Source of the DNA: an uncultured Lachnospiraceae bacterium
GTDB lineage: Bacteria; Bacillota; Clostridia; Lachnospirales; Lachnospiraceae
Assembly: GCA_934359535.1 (NCBI GenBank)
Contig: CAKRLN010000040.1
Span: forward strand, 1 to 13,049
Length of the DNA: 13,049 bases
Direction of reading: 5' to 3'
Positions 12,460 to 13,049 of the stretch are shown here, piece after piece. Below the pieces are notes generated by a model that was not told the DNA's origin, ran no database searches, and saw only the letters and a program-made list of their open reading frames with translations. Made by a program: the position numbers and the translations under genes. Each line of letters opens with the position of its first letter. Position 1 is the first letter of the stretch.

Positions 12460-13049
12460 ATGAAACATCTTTCAGTTACTGAAATAGCAAAAAAATGGAA
12501 TATATCAGAGCGAAGTGTTAGAAATTATTGTGCTCATGGACGAGTGGATGGTGCTTTTCTTATAGGCAAGACGTGGAGAATTCCTGAAAATGCGGAAAAA
12601 CCCGAACGTTCTAATAAGAAAAAAGAGCGGTCGATTACATTGCTGGATATTTTGCAGGAGCAGAAAATAGAAAAGTATTCAGGTGGAATTTACCATAAGA
12701 CACAGATTGATTTAACATACAACTCCAATCATATCGAAGGTAGCCGCCTGACACATGACCAGACCAGATACATCTTTGAAACCAATACCATAGGTGTAGA
12801 AAAAGAAGTGCTGAATGTGGATGATGTGATTGAAACAGCAAATCATTTTCGGTGTATTGATATGATTATTGATCATGCACGGGCAGCGCTGACAGAAAAG
12901 TTCATCAAAGAGTTACATTTGATTCTGAAGAATGGGACCAGTGATTCCAGAAAAGATTGGTTTGCTGTTGGTGATTATAAGAAACTTCCGAATGAAGTCG
13001 GCGGCAGGGATACAGCCCTTCCGGAAGAAGTTGCCGATAAAATGAAGGC
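12460..13049 (+). CDS. Fic-family protein with N-terminal HTH domain, 3' partial
   Basis: First 196 codons of a protein that runs off the right edge. Residues 1-43 form an excisionase/MerR-like helix-turn-helix (VTEIAKKWNISERSVRNY, then GKTWRIPENA). The Fic N-terminal region follows: ITLLDILQEQK, TYNSNHIEGSRLT, ETANHFRCIDMII and the GTSDSRKDWFAVGDYKKLPN signature. SNHIEG (89-94) fits the S/TxxxEG inhibitory-helix motif that keeps Fic enzymes silent. The catalytic HPFxxGNGR loop should lie beyond the window. Fic proteins usually attach AMP to target proteins; target unknown. The start at 12460 is set by GGAGG (12448-12452), 7 nt upstream. The fused HTH and the repeated operator upstream suggest self-repression, in the manner of a toxin-antitoxin or stress module contained in one gene. 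Confidence 0.9.
   Translation, partial: MKHLSVTEIAKKWNISERSVRNYCAHGRVDGAFLIGKTWRIPENAEKPERSNKKKERSITLLDILQEQKIEKYSGGIYHKTQIDLTYNSNHIEGSRLTHDQTRYIFETNTIGVEKEVLNVDDVIETANHFRCIDMIIDHARAALTEKFIKELHLILKNGTSDSRKDWFAVGDYKKLPNEVGGRDTALPEEVADKMK

Overview
The window looks like chromosomal DNA of a gut-type Firmicute of the Lachnospiraceae (Roseburia/Blautia/Agathobacter-like). The grounds are moderate to low GC, strong AGGAGG-type ribosome sites, sigma-A promoters, and protein families typical of that group: clostridial AgrB/AgrD, a LytTR response regulator with an AgrC-like kinase, HAMP chemoreceptors, c-di-GMP proteins and an HTH-Fic protein. No species is claimed.

Layout. (1) 1-3115: an agr-like peptide quorum-sensing locus in an unusual order, agrB (frameshifted, cut by the window edge), LytTR response regulator, AgrC-type kinase, then agrD last. 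agrD has its own promoter, preceded by two 9-bp direct repeats exactly 21 bp apart. (2) 3116-4550: an accessory or decayed stretch. It holds a multiply frameshifted transposase relic, a compact type I toxin-antitoxin module (39-aa holin-like toxin on the minus strand with an antisense RNA on the plus strand) and a region of unidentified broken coding sequence. (3) 4554-9342: a methyl-accepting chemotaxis protein, an EAL-domain c-di-GMP phosphodiesterase gene interrupted by an in-frame stop and lacking the core of its GGDEF domain, and an intact GAF/PAS-GGDEF diguanylate cyclase. These are closely spaced and probably co-transcribed. (4) 9339-10620: a FadR/FCD-type GntR regulator, divergent from a gutted IlvD/Edd-type dehydratase gene that still has its ribosome site and promoter region, with two copies of a palindromic operator 63 bp apart. 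(5) 10623-11669: a GtrB/DPM1-like membrane glycosyltransferase with its own promoter and a 9-codon leader ORF. (6) 11670-12440: a promoter plus 12-codon truncated ORF, three terminator-like hairpins and otherwise non-coding DNA. (7) 12460 to the end: the start of an HTH-Fic protein behind a repeated or palindromic operator.

Function as a whole. The agr genes would make, export and sense a cyclic peptide. Kinase, regulator and precursor look intact while the processing protease is frameshifted, so the strain may be unable to make its own signal, or the base call may be wrong. The MCP/EAL/GGDEF cluster joins chemosensing with opposing c-di-GMP enzymes, of which the synthetic one is clearly intact. 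The window carries several independent broken genes (agrB, the transposase, the EAL gene, the dehydratase, the 11723 mini-ORF). This indicates either a decaying accessory neighbourhood or, for the single-base lesions, possible sequence errors.
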